A stretch of DNA of 51,600 nucleotides from Bacteroidales bacterium (GTDB taxonomy: Bacteria; Bacteroidota; Bacteroidia; Bacteroidales; WCHB1-69): positions 1-51,600 of the forward strand of contig JAFRUI010000009.1 in NCBI GenBank assembly GCA_017438945.1. Reading direction: 5' to 3'. Below, piece by piece: positions 16,221-24,423 of this stretch. Under the pieces are notes generated by a model. It ran no database searches. It was not told the origin of the DNA and saw only the letters and a list, made by a program, of their open reading frames with translations. Positions within the stretch are counted from its first letter, which is position 1; every line of letters starts with the position of its first letter. The translations under genes and the position numbers were made by a program.

Positions 16221-16317
16221 TGTTAATGGTTATTGGTTATGGGTTATTGGTTATTGAGGTTTAATGGTTAATGGTTATTGTTTATTGAGGTTTGGTGGTT
16301 AAGGTTTAAGGTTCAAA
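16221..16317. repeat. Intergenic 7-base tandem repeat tract (GGTTATT/GGTTAAT units)
   Basis: Nearly 100 bases of GGTTATT, GGTTATG, GGTTTAA and related units separate tsaE from the 238-aa gene, starting two bases from its ATG. Member of the dispersed heptad family. Confidence 0.9.
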
Positions 16318-16320
16318 GAG

Positions 16321-16343
16321 GTAGGGGCGTATCGCATACGCCC
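16321..16343. repeat. Short palindromic intergenic repeat
   Basis: GTAGGGGCGTAT, then CGC, then ATACGCCC: an eight-base perfect stem with a three-base loop. It starts with the same GTAG as the 28-bp palindromes and may be a separate subfamily. Confidence 0.6.
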
Positions 16344-16357
16344 TGTCAAGTATAGAG

Positions 16358-16771
16358 TTAAAAAGAGAATTTGCGGGTTTGGTCGTCAACACGTTCAATG
16401 GTTACAGGGGTGTATTCACCGTGGAGGAGCGATTCCACCTTGTCGGTCCATTCGATGAAGCAGTAGTTGCCGCTGTAGAGGTAGTCCTGGAAGCCGATGC
16501 GGGTGGCGTCGTCAGGCTCGTCGATACGGTAGAAGTCGAAATGGTAGAGCGGCTCGCCATCGTGTGTCCAGTATTCGTTGACGATGGCGAAGGTGGGGGA
16601 GGTCATGTCGCTTTCCACGCCGAGCTGCCGGCAAATCTCCTTGATGAGGGTGGTCTTGCCGGTGCCCATCTCGCCGAAAAAGCCGAACACGCGTTCCTGC
16701 GGGTGCGCCTCCAAGAGTTTCTGTGCCACCTCGGGAAGTTGGGATTCATTTGCTACAATATTGTTATTCAT
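16358..16771 (-). CDS. tsaE: tRNA threonylcarbamoyladenosine biosynthesis ATPase
   Basis: 137-residue P-loop ATPase that works with TsaB and TsaD to make t6A at position 37 of ANN-decoding tRNAs. GEMGTGKT at residues 33-40 is the Walker A motif, SPTFAIVNEY and YHFDFYRI are the conserved TsaE switch/base motifs, and CFIEWTDKV follows. Length is normal. A TATGTTTG promoter element lies about 40 bases upstream of the ATG. Confidence 0.95.
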   Translation of the reverse strand: MNNNIVANESQLPEVAQKLLEAHPQERVFGFFGEMGTGKTTLIKEICRQLGVESDMTSPTFAIVNEYWTHDGEPLYHFDFYRIDEPDDATRIGFQDYLYSGNYCFIEWTDKVESLLHGEYTPVTIERVDDQTRKFSF

Positions 16772-16811
16772 ATAGTTAAGGATAAATCATTTTTTGTTCC
16801 TTTAAGATTGG

Positions 16812-16819
16812 CAAACATA
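16812..16819 (-). promoter_or_regulatory. -7 promoter element of tsaE
   Basis: TATGTTTG on the minus strand, exact TAnnTTTG match, 41 bases upstream of the ATG. Confidence 0.6.
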
Positions 16820-16848
16820 CACAAAATTTGAATACACAACATTTCCTA

Positions 16849-19800
16849 TCAGTCCCGCAGGCAGCGGACGGAGAATCCACGGCCCTGTTCTTCATAAGGG
16901 CTAAGTGTTGGATTTGATCCATTGCAGCTCACTCCGCAAGCATCACCATATACGTTGTCAGTCGATGTTGAGGTCCAGAAGTATGCCCATGTGTCAAAGC
17001 CCAGATGGCCATTGTTTCCGGCAAAATATTCACCTGGAAGAATGGTTCCTAAAAAGGATGAACTTCCGCTTTGTTGTATGAGAGTGTTGAACTCGTTTTG
17101 GCTTGGGAGGTGCCACCCTTCGGGACAGATACCTTGAACTCCGCTCGGTGTGCTGTTGCTGGAACTTGCGCCGCCCATTGCGGCACGCCAGTTGTAGAGC
17201 AGACCGTATGTGGAGACATTTGCCGTATCATTGTTTGGATAGTAATAGTAGGCGTTCATGAAACATGCGGTATAGTTGAAGGAGGTAGGGTGACTGAGCG
17301 AGGGCGCGTTGGTGAGGTTCGGGGCGTATGCGGTGGTACGAAGGTTCTCAGCCATCCAACACTGTTGCCCTATCTGAATCGTGTTATAGACGTTACCTTG
17401 GATGTCAGTTACAGGATTTCCGCAGGTGTATGCGGTGGAGAACTCCACTTCGTTACCATAAGCTGTTCCGGAACTGTTGGTGGCGTATGCCCGCACGTAG
17501 TAGTGGAAGCCCGTCGCCAAGCCGGTGAGCTGAACGGAGAAAGTGCCGAACCCCGCGCCGGTCAAGGTGCTGTCAATGCAGTGATTGTCGGCAATGGTCG
17601 GGTTATGCGAGGTACTCCAGCAGAAACCGCGTTCGGAGATGGTTGGCACGCCATTGTCGAGAATCTCACCGCTACATGTGGCCGAGTAGAAATCAATGTT
17701 CGTGACGGAGTCCGTGATTAGCGTCGGGAGGGTGAGTGTGGTGAACGTCACATCGTCGCTGTAGCCGGTGCCGACACCGTTGGTGCCGTAAGCCCGCACG
17801 TGATAGGTGGTGCCGGGGGTGAGGCCAGTGAGTGGCAAAGTGTAGTAGCCGACACCCGTGGTGCTGGCAGCGATATGGTTGTCCGCAATGGTGGGATTGG
17901 GTTGGGTGCTCCAGCAGATACCTCGTTCGATTTGTGCTGAACCGTTGTCTTGAGTGACCCAACCCGTGCACGAGGCGGATATGCTCGTGATGTCTGTGAC
18001 GGGATTCACGATCACCGTGGGTACCCCCTTGGTGGTAAAAGATCGCACGGTTCCGTAAGCCGTGCCGTAGCTGTTGGTGGCGTAAGCCCGTACGCGGTAG
18101 GCGGTGCCGTGTTCCAGTCCGGTGATGTCGCTGCTGAACTCTCCCGTGCCCGCGCCGTCCACGGTGTGGCTGTCGGCGAGGGTCGGGGTGTTCGGGTAGG
18201 TGCACCAGCAGACGCCCCGTGCGGTGACTGGATCGCCGCCGTCTGAGGTGACGTTGCCGCCGCAAGTGGTGAACGTGTCAACCATGTCCAAGATTTGTCC
18301 GGTAATGACAGTCGGGATATCTTTGGTGGTGAATGTCACCTGCGGGCCGTAGGCAGTGCCGATGGCGTTGGTGGCGTATGCCCGGGCGAAGTAAATGGTT
18401 CCGGGCGTGAGATTGGTGAGCACAGACATGAATGAGCCCGCTCCGCTGCCGTCGGACGTATGGTCGTCGTCTATGGTGGGTGTGGCGTCGGAACTCCAGC
18501 ATACGCCTCTTTCCGTCACGGGAAAGTCGCCTTCGTCAACCACGGTGCCTCCACAAAGGACCGAGGTGTTGGTGATGTCGCTGGCGTCTGACGTGGTCAC
18601 ACTCGGGCGTACCGCATCAGGATTATACACGCAACGTACTGACATTCCGGAGGCCTTGTTGCCGTAGCTGTTGCGTTCTATGTGACCATAGTCGTTTCGC
18701 AACGCTCTGTAATAAACGAAGTTGTCATTGTATGGGGTTGCTGTCCAGAAAAGGGCGGCAGTGCCCGCTTCCACCGAAATTCCGTATGCGGTACCGGCTG
18801 GCAGTGCGGAAAAGTTTGTCAGGTTGTTTTGTGCGGGTTCGGCTCCGACGGCACAAGGTACATCTGATGCGTTCCATCCCTCTGTGGCCGCAACAGCTTT
18901 TGCGACATTAGTGGGGTTGTCGCCGCAGACGCAGGTGTCGATCCCGCCGAGAAAGTCGGTGAGACGGGACCAGTCCTCATCCGTGGGCAGCCGCCAGCCG
19001 GGAGGGCAGACGGCTTTCGCTGCTTTCCAGTTGTAGAGGTAGCCATAGTTGTCGCCATCTTCAACATCAGGGAGATAATAGTGCATCGCGTCCGCGTCAA
19101 TGGTGGTGCTCTGCGCGATGGCGGTGCCGTCGGCAGTGTGGGTGGTGCGCAGGTTCTCCCGCATCCAGCACTGTTCCCCAATGGCCACCGTGGCATACAC
19201 GTTGCCGTCGTGGTCAGTGGCGGAAGCGGCCTGCGGACAGGGAGATGCGGATATTACAGGGTCGGCAGGCAATGCAATGCCAGCTCCGTCAAAGGCGAGC
19301 TCCCATTCGTCTAACCAGCCGTTGTCAAGTGCCCAACCATCCACAATCATAAGACTCCATGTCCCGTTTAGCGGGCATCCGACGAGACTCGAAAAGGAAC
19401 CGTCCGGATGGAAAACGTTAGTCATGTCGGTTACGTTGGTGGAGTCCATGACCGTTTGACCATAAACACTGACGATATTGTCGTTGTAATAGACGTAGTT
19501 GCCTGGATTGTAAACGTAGCCGTGTCGGGTGTTATAGGACCACACATAGTTCCAAGGGGTACCTATGGGATTGGTGGCGCTGTCGCATTTGTTGCTGGTA
19601 TTGTCGGAATACCCCTTGATGCCAAAGTCATGACCACTGCTGGAAACCCATCCCGACCAACCCCATTCAGCAACGGGGATGTGAATTGAGCATTCAGAGG
19701 ATGCACCGTTATTGTATTTTCTCAAAATGGAGGCATAACTGCCGTTGGGGCATTGCAGGGCAATCCAAAGGTCGCCCGCCCATGAGTGCTCCAGTTTGAT

Positions 19801-20982
19801 GCGGACATATCGGATGTCCTCCTCGCTCTGAATCACACTTCCGGCCGGTTGATCTGTGATGTTGATATACGAGGCGAGCAGGCAGCCTTCGCCGCAATCC
19901 TGCCCATCGGGAATGAACTTCGTCTGTGAATTGGTGTAATTAGAGTAAAGGTTGATCAAGTATTCGGTGCCATAAAGGGTGGCACTGTCAGTAGTGGCGT
20001 AAGCCCTTGCGTAATAAGTCTGGGAGAGGTCAAGCCCTGCTATCGTGCTGGAAAAGACGCCAGTTCCTGTGCCGTCGAGGGTGCGGTTGTCGGCAATGGT
20101 GGGGTAATGTTCCGTGCCCCAACAGAACCCCCGTGCGGTTACGGGAATGTCGGACTGTACCGTCCCGTAAGCGTAGAAGGCATCGTTACCATTGAATATT
20201 ATGGAGTCGGTGGTCACGATGGTTTCGGCAGATGATGCTGGATTGAAGACTAGGAGAATTTCTTCGCTGTGGAACTGTTGTTGCGTGACCGTGACGCTTG
20301 ACATGGGTGTCCCGAGTATGGAAGTGTGGCCGGTGAATTCCATCATGTCGCCTGGCTGGAAGGCATGTGCGGAGGTGTTGCGGAGGCGCACCTCGACAGG
20401 ACGGGGTGACGTCTCTGCGGCCTCGATGCGACTGACGCCCCCGTGGCCAGTGTTCACCATTTTCAGGCTGCGAACCCCGGAAACCGTCCGCACGGTCAGA
20501 ATGTAGGTCTGCGGCATGGTCAGCGAAATCTCGAAGTAATTGTCACCGGAAAGCAGTGTTCCGGAGTATTCCGCGTGCTGCCGCCCGTTGATGTCCGTCA
20601 AGGTCATCCGGACGTTTTCGGTTTCCACGGAAGAGATGTTCACCCGCGTGTGGCCGTCGAAGGGGTTGGGCATGACCTGCATTTCGCGCTCCTGCGGGTT
20701 TTGCGGCACAACAGTGCCCACCGGAAGCGTATAGACCGTGTCAGGGAAGACGATTGTCTCCGACCAGTTGCGCGACAGGTTTCGAATCTCCACGCTGGAG
20801 AGCTGCACGTAATCACCCTGCGAGTTAGCACCGGTGAACGTCAAGGTCACCTGCTCTTGCGCGAACGCCATTCCTCCGAATGCAATACAGCACACCAAAA
20901 AGAAAAATGCACGGGTTTTGCTGTTGAGACGTTGGATGTTGCCCTCCTTTGCGCAGAACGGGCTGTTTGTTGGGTTAATCAT
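16849..20982 (-). CDS. Giant secreted FISUMP protein with P-domain and FN3-like repeats, 1377 aa
   Basis: Exported protein with a long n-region signal peptide ending CCIAFGGMAFAQ (about residue 42). Order of modules (residues approximate): beta module with VEIRNLSRNWSETIVFPDTVYTL; sorting-domain-like module 97-180 (MQVMPNPFDGHTRV to RSLKMVN); FN3-like 254-346; P-type domain 346-567 (RIKLEHSWAGDLWIAL); FISUMP 584-792 (GEQCWMRENLRTTHTADGT); four FN3-like repeats 790-1184, each with the signature ERGxCWS..PTxxDxH and YxxRAYATNxxGTxYG; second FISUMP 1184-1377 ending GFSVRCLRD. The frame could begin at 21021, but those codons lie on the promoter, so I chose ATG 20982. It shares its whole N-terminal architecture with the 776-aa protein. 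Probably a surface-exposed binding protein. Confidence 0.85.
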   Translation of the reverse strand: MINPTNSPFCAKEGNIQRLNSKTRAFFFLVCCIAFGGMAFAQEQVTLTFTGANSQGDYVQLSSVEIRNLSRNWSETIVFPDTVYTLPVGTVVPQNPQEREMQVMPNPFDGHTRVNISSVETENVRMTLTDINGRQHAEYSGTLLSGDNYFEISLTMPQTYILTVRTVSGVRSLKMVNTGHGGVSRIEAAETSPRPVEVRLRNTSAHAFQPGDMMEFTGHTSILGTPMSSVTVTQQQFHSEEILLVFNPASSAETIVTTDSIIFNGNDAFYAYGTVQSDIPVTARGFCWGTEHYPTIADNRTLDGTGTGVFSSTIAGLDLSQTYYARAYATTDSATLYGTEYLINLYSNYTNSQTKFIPDGQDCGEGCLLASYINITDQPAGSVIQSEEDIRYVRIKLEHSWAGDLWIALQCPNGSYASILRKYNNGASSECSIHIPVAEWGWSGWVSSSGHDFGIKGYSDNTSNKCDSATNPIGTPWNYVWSYNTRHGYVYNPGNYVYYNDNIVSVYGQTVMDSTNVTDMTNVFHPDGSFSSLVGCPLNGTWSLMIVDGWALDNGWLDEWELAFDGAGIALPADPVISASPCPQAASATDHDGNVYATVAIGEQCWMRENLRTTHTADGTAIAQSTTIDADAMHYYLPDVEDGDNYGYLYNWKAAKAVCPPGWRLPTDEDWSRLTDFLGGIDTCVCGDNPTNVAKAVAATEGWNASDVPCAVGAEPAQNNLTNFSALPAGTAYGISVEAGTAALFWTATPYNDNFVYYRALRNDYGHIERNSYGNKASGMSVRCVYNPDAVRPSVTTSDASDITNTSVLCGGTVVDEGDFPVTERGVCWSSDATPTIDDDHTSDGSGAGSFMSVLTNLTPGTIYFARAYATNAIGTAYGPQVTFTTKDIPTVITGQILDMVDTFTTCGGNVTSDGGDPVTARGVCWCTYPNTPTLADSHTVDGAGTGEFSSDITGLEHGTAYRVRAYATNSYGTAYGTVRSFTTKGVPTVIVNPVTDITSISASCTGWVTQDNGSAQIERGICWSTQPNPTIADNHIAASTTGVGYYTLPLTGLTPGTTYHVRAYGTNGVGTGYSDDVTFTTLTLPTLITDSVTNIDFYSATCSGEILDNGVPTISERGFCWSTSHNPTIADNHCIDSTLTGAGFGTFSVQLTGLATGFHYYVRAYATNSSGTAYGNEVEFSTAYTCGNPVTDIQGNVYNTIQIGQQCWMAENLRTTAYAPNLTNAPSLSHPTSFNYTACFMNAYYYYPNNDTANVSTYGLLYNWRAAMGGASSSNSTPSGVQGICPEGWHLPSQNEFNTLIQQSGSSSFLGTILPGEYFAGNNGHLGFDTWAYFWTSTSTDNVYGDACGVSCNGSNPTLSPYEEQGRGFSVRCLRD

Positions 20983-21010
20983 TGCTTCTGCTTTTGTTGA
21001 TTTGATTTGG

Positions 21011-21018
21011 CAAAAGTA
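21011..21018 (-). promoter_or_regulatory. -7 promoter element of the 1377-aa FISUMP gene
   Basis: TACTTTTG on the minus strand, exact match; it overlaps the alternative upstream start and therefore argues for ATG 20982. Confidence 0.65.
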
Positions 21019-21058
21019 CATAAATTACGAATATACACAGACAGATAAAATTGATGCT

Positions 21059-21086
21059 GTAGAGATGTTTCATGAAACGTCTCTAC
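21059..21086. repeat. 28-bp palindromic intergenic repeat, copy 2
   Basis: Arms GTAGAGATG and CGTCTCTAC around a TTTCATGAAA core. Same length as copies at 4771 and 23433 but with a different palindromic core. Confidence 0.85.
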
Positions 21087-21141
21087 AATTTCAGAGGAAA
21101 GATATATAAATTCTGAATACGCTGGCCAATAGGGTTGTACT

Positions 21142-21169
21142 GTAGAAACGTTTCGCGCAACGTTTCTAC
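21142..21169. repeat. 28-bp palindromic intergenic repeat, copy 3
   Basis: Arms GTAGAAACG and CGTTTCTAC around a TTTCGCGCAA core. The G-to-A and C-to-T changes in the two arms compensate each other, keeping the stem. It lies 55 bases from copy 2 and 3 bases from the MATE stop. Confidence 0.85.
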
Positions 21170-21172
21170 TTG

Positions 21173-22522
21173 TCAGAGCGGGTTTCCCGCGTATCCGTAC
21201 CGCTTCCGGTATTTGAGGAGCATGTAGGTGGTGAGAATCAGGGCGGTGGATTCGGCAAAAATGATGGCGTACCAGATACCGTCCACACCGAACAGCAACG
21301 GGATGAGCAGCACGGCGAGGGTCTCGCAGACGAGGGTCCGGTTGACTGAGATGACCGCCGATACCACGCCGTTGTTCAGCGCGGTAAAAAAGGCAGAAGC
21401 ATAGCCGTTAAACCCCATCAATAGGAAAGAGACGCTGTAGATGCGCAGGGCACGGCAGGTGAGGTCGAGCAACTCTGGATCGTAGCTCACAAAAACACGT
21501 GCTAACGGCCGGGCAAGCAGCTCTGCGGTCAAGAACTGCACCAGCCCGATGCCGCCAATCAGAATCATGCTTTTCGTGAAGACATTCTTCAGCTCGGTGC
21601 GGTTGCCAGCCCCGAAATGGTAGCTCACAATTGGCGCGGAGCCCATACTGTACCCAATCATGATGGCCGCGAAAACGAACGCCAGATACATGATGATGCC
21701 ATAGGCCGCCACACCGTTTTCGCCGATATATTTCATCAGCTGATAGTTATAGAGCATGGAAACCACGGTGGCGGAAATGTTGGTAAAAAATTCACTCAGC
21801 CCGTTGAAGCAGGTCTGCCGTAAAGCTGCAAAGTCGAATGTGGGTCGTACGAGATTCAGCCGCGAGCTGTTCGGGAAGGAAAAATAGGCGAACGGGATGA
21901 GACTGCCGGCCATTTGCGAGGCAGCCGTGGCCCATGCAGCACCCTTGAGTCCGAGCCCGAGGATACCGACCAACAGCAAGTCGAGCAGCATGTTCAGGCC
22001 GCCGGCGATGAGCGTTACCGCAAGACTGAGTCGCGGCCGCTCTGCCGTGATCATCAGTGCCTGGAACATGATTTGCAAGATGAAGAAAGGCAGGGCGATG
22101 AGAAGAATGTGCCCGTACATCACGCAGTCGCCGACCATGGCTTCGTCCGCTCCCAAAAGACGGGAGATGTTGTCTAACAGCGGCCACCCGATGATGGCGA
22201 AAAACACGCCGGCGAAGATCCCCGCATAGACCAACATGGAGAAGATGCGGTTGGCTTCTTCGGGCTTGCCTTCGCCTAAGGTTTTGGCTATCAATGCGCT
22301 GCCGCCAGATGAGAAGATAAACCCCACCACGCTGAGGAACATCAGGAACGGGAAGATGAGGTTGAGGGCGGCAAAAGGCGTCGTCCCTGCGAAATTCGAG
22401 ACGAAAAGCCCGTCCACCACGCTGTAAATGGAAGTGAACACCATCATCGCCATGGCGGGAAAGGTGAACCGCAGCAGCCTCCCGTATGAGAAATGGTCGG
22501 AAAGAAGTATCGGGTCAGACAT
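21173..22522 (-). CDS. MATE-family multidrug/metabolite exporter
   Basis: 449-residue integral inner-membrane protein with about 12 hydrophobic segments in two related halves. The N-terminus MSDPILLSDHFSYGRLLRFTFPAMAMMVFTSIYSVVDGLFVSNFAG and the repeated PFLMF / FLLMGFNGYASAFFTALNNG segments fit the MATE (MepA/NorM-like) fold. These exporters use Na+ or H+ gradients to expel cationic compounds; the substrate cannot be told. It is last in a same-strand run ldt - nadE - kinase - MATE, 21 bases after the kinase gene stop, so it is probably co-transcribed with the kinase. Confidence 0.88.
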   Translation of the reverse strand: MSDPILLSDHFSYGRLLRFTFPAMAMMVFTSIYSVVDGLFVSNFAGTTPFAALNLIFPFLMFLSVVGFIFSSGGSALIAKTLGEGKPEEANRIFSMLVYAGIFAGVFFAIIGWPLLDNISRLLGADEAMVGDCVMYGHILLIALPFFILQIMFQALMITAERPRLSLAVTLIAGGLNMLLDLLLVGILGLGLKGAAWATAASQMAGSLIPFAYFSFPNSSRLNLVRPTFDFAALRQTCFNGLSEFFTNISATVVSMLYNYQLMKYIGENGVAAYGIIMYLAFVFAAIMIGYSMGSAPIVSYHFGAGNRTELKNVFTKSMILIGGIGLVQFLTAELLARPLARVFVSYDPELLDLTCRALRIYSVSFLLMGFNGYASAFFTALNNGVVSAVISVNRTLVCETLAVLLIPLLFGVDGIWYAIIFAESTALILTTYMLLKYRKRYGYAGNPL

Positions 22523-22543
22523 GAACGACAGTTCCTATTCTAA

Positions 22544-23407
22544 TTACAAATTACTAATTTCTAATTGAACTATCCGTTCCATCGGATCCCCCGCAATTTC
22601 CCCGATTTTGCATCCTGCCGTTTCCGCCGCCTCACGTAAAATCTCCTCGAAGTGCGCCGCCACGGAACCTGTGAAGTGCCACGGAAGATTATCGCAGTTG
22701 GGATAGTAGCTCTTTTGCTTGGCAAAAAAGGTCTCAAAAGCGTTGATTATCAGCTCTCGGATAGCGGGCTCTTCACGAAATTCATTCAAGAACGGCGCAA
22801 ACTGTGACAAGAATAGGTTGGGCTTCGGCTCCTGATAGAGCTTGTGAAGGATGAGGTCGCGGTTAATGTGGTAGCGTTCCTCGAAAGCCGTGCGGATGGA
22901 GTGGGGGAGTGTTTCCGAAAGGTAGGCAGTGACAAGGCACTTGCCGAGGTGCGTGCCGCTGCCTTCGTCGCCGAGCAGCCAGCCGAGGGAGGGAGCGCGC
23001 CCGATCATCTCGTGACCGTCGTAGTGACAGGAGGCCGCGCCGGTGCCGAGGATGCAGACGATGGCCTCGTGCCCGCCCGCCAAGGCGTGACAAGCGGCCA
23101 TCAGGTCCGACCAGACTCGTATGTCAGCAGTCGGGAAATACATTTGCAGGTAGCTCTCCATGCGGAAGGCGTTCTGCGGGGTAGCGCAACCGGCTCCGTA
23201 ATAGTCTATCTCTCTGATGCTTACCTCTTTCGGAAATTGTGGCGCTGCTTCTCCCAATATGCACAGTATGTCCGCTTCAGACGTGTAGTTGGCGTTGATG
23301 CCGTCGCACTGGCAACGGAATACACCGCCGTCATACAGCAGCGCGAAGGCCGTCTTGGTGCCGCCCGCATCGATGAGGAGATGGGAATGTCGTGATGGTT
23401 GGTTCAT
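22544..23407 (-). CDS. BadF/BadG-type sugar kinase (N-acetylglucosamine kinase-like)
   Basis: 287-residue ASKHA-fold ATPase. LLIDAGGTKTAFAL at residues 10-24 is the phosphate-1 motif, CILGTGAASCHYDG and GWLLGDEGSGTHLGK are the phosphate-2 and sugar-side motifs characteristic of the BadF/BadG/BcrA family members annotated as GlcNAc or MurNAc kinases. It probably phosphorylates amino sugars recovered from peptidoglycan or glycans. The adjacent L,D-transpeptidase gives mild support for a cell-wall link. Length is normal. Confidence 0.8.
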   Translation of the reverse strand: MNQPSRHSHLLIDAGGTKTAFALLYDGGVFRCQCDGINANYTSEADILCILGEAAPQFPKEVSIREIDYYGAGCATPQNAFRMESYLQMYFPTADIRVWSDLMAACHALAGGHEAIVCILGTGAASCHYDGHEMIGRAPSLGWLLGDEGSGTHLGKCLVTAYLSETLPHSIRTAFEERYHINRDLILHKLYQEPKPNLFLSQFAPFLNEFREEPAIRELIINAFETFFAKQKSYYPNCDNLPWHFTGSVAAHFEEILREAAETAGCKIGEIAGDPMERIVQLEISNL

Positions 23408-23432
23408 GCCGTTTTATTTTGACATTGCCGAT

Positions 23433-23460
23433 GTAGAGACGTGCCATGGCGCGTCTCTAC
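23433..23460. repeat. 28-bp palindromic intergenic repeat, copy 4
   Basis: Arms GTAGAGACG and CGTCTCTAC with a TGCCATGGCG core (one wobble pair). It touches the last base of the nadE stop codon and would form a hairpin at the 3' end of the nadE message, so it could serve as terminator or processing stem. Confidence 0.88.
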
Positions 23461-24293
23461 TAACGTTTCAATAACTCTTCCCGACTCAGACAGGCCGGAT
23501 TATGCCGTTTGTATTCGGACCCGTAATACCGTTTGATGAGGGTGTGTTCGCGCAGCGACTCGTCGCCTTGGAAGTAGGCGGCGAAGATGCGGTCGGCCTC
23601 GAAATAGTTCTCCACGCCAAGCTGCTCGCAGTCGCAGGAACTGATGCCAAGACCATCCACGGGGGTGGCGTCAATGCACGACTGCATAGCGGCCTGTTGT
23701 TCTGGATTCTCCTCGCCAAGAAGATAATTGGATAGGTTGTAAATCTCTGTTTTCCAGAGATGTTGCACGGGAGCGTAGTCGCCCACATCGCCGTGCAAGG
23801 TCCAGAAACCGGTGAGGTATTCGGTGTAGTTGTCGGTGGAGATGACCATGCCGCGGTTGAGTTGGGCGAGGTCGAAAAGGACCATCATCCGCATGCGGGC
23901 CTTCATGTTGCCCTGACGCAGCTTCGAGAGTTGCGAGTCATCGAAGCGGATGAGCAGTTTCTTGTTGGCGTAAAAGGTTTCAGTGAGGTCGAGGTGCTCA
24001 AAATCGTGGCAGAAAGCTTTTCCTGCCGCGATAGAGCGGGCGATCTCGTCGGCCTTGTTGGTCTCGATGGTGATGCTGCGGCCGATGAGCGGGATGTTGA
24101 GACGGTCACACACGGGACGCAGCAGCGCGGCGCACAGCGTGCTGTCAATACCGCCGGACATGCCCAGCACCAAAGACTGCAACTTGCTTGTTGATACGTA
24201 ATTGAACATGCGCTCGCGGATTCCTTCCGCCAAACTGCGCATTGCATCCTCTCCCTCTAAAAACGGGAAATAAGATTTATCAGGAATGGTCAT
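23460..24293 (-). CDS. nadE: NAD+ synthetase (ammonia-dependent type)
   Basis: 277 residues. The ATP-pyrophosphatase motif SGGIDS is at about residues 46-51, followed by ISTDNYTEYLTGFWTLHGDVGDYAPVQHLWKTEIYNL, the NaAD-binding and active-site region. There is no N-terminal nitrilase domain, so ammonia rather than glutamine is the expected nitrogen donor. It converts nicotinate adenine dinucleotide to NAD+. nadB (L-aspartate oxidase) is elsewhere in this window, so at least two de novo NAD genes are close together though not in one operon. Confidence 0.93.
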   Translation of the reverse strand: MTIPDKSYFPFLEGEDAMRSLAEGIRERMFNYVSTSKLQSLVLGMSGGIDSTLCAALLRPVCDRLNIPLIGRSITIETNKADEIARSIAAGKAFCHDFEHLDLTETFYANKKLLIRFDDSQLSKLRQGNMKARMRMMVLFDLAQLNRGMVISTDNYTEYLTGFWTLHGDVGDYAPVQHLWKTEIYNLSNYLLGEENPEQQAAMQSCIDATPVDGLGISSCDCEQLGVENYFEADRIFAAYFQGDESLREHTLIKRYYGSEYKRHNPACLSREELLKR

Positions 24294-24303
24294 TTTTATA
24301 TGA

Positions 24304-24423
24304 TTTAAGTTTAATGTTTAATGTTCAAAGTTTAAAGTTTAAGTCTAAGTCATAGTTATACAGTCAACAGTCAACAGTCAACAGTCAACAGCCAACAGCC
24401 AATAGCCAACAGCCAACAGCTAG
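24304..24423. repeat. Intergenic 7-base tandem repeat tract (GTCAACA/GCCAACA units)
   Basis: The clearest member. TTTAAGT / TTAATGT / TTAAAGT units fill the left half; four GTCAACA units and five GCCAACA/GCCAATA-like units fill the right half. It spans the whole gap between nadE and the L,D-transpeptidase stop. Confidence 0.92.

Noticed and set aside
17430-18610. DNA-level tandem repeat in the 1377-aa FISUMP gene
   Set aside because: The repetition is at protein level (FN3-like modules); the DNA copies are too diverged to count as a DNA repeat.
21059-21169. The two palindromes read as terminal inverted repeats of one small transposon
   Set aside because: Each is a palindrome on its own and single copies exist elsewhere, so they are not left and right ends of one element.
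24304-24423. Heptad array considered as a CRISPR array
   Set aside because: Units are 7 bases, directly adjoining, without spacers, and no cas genes are near.
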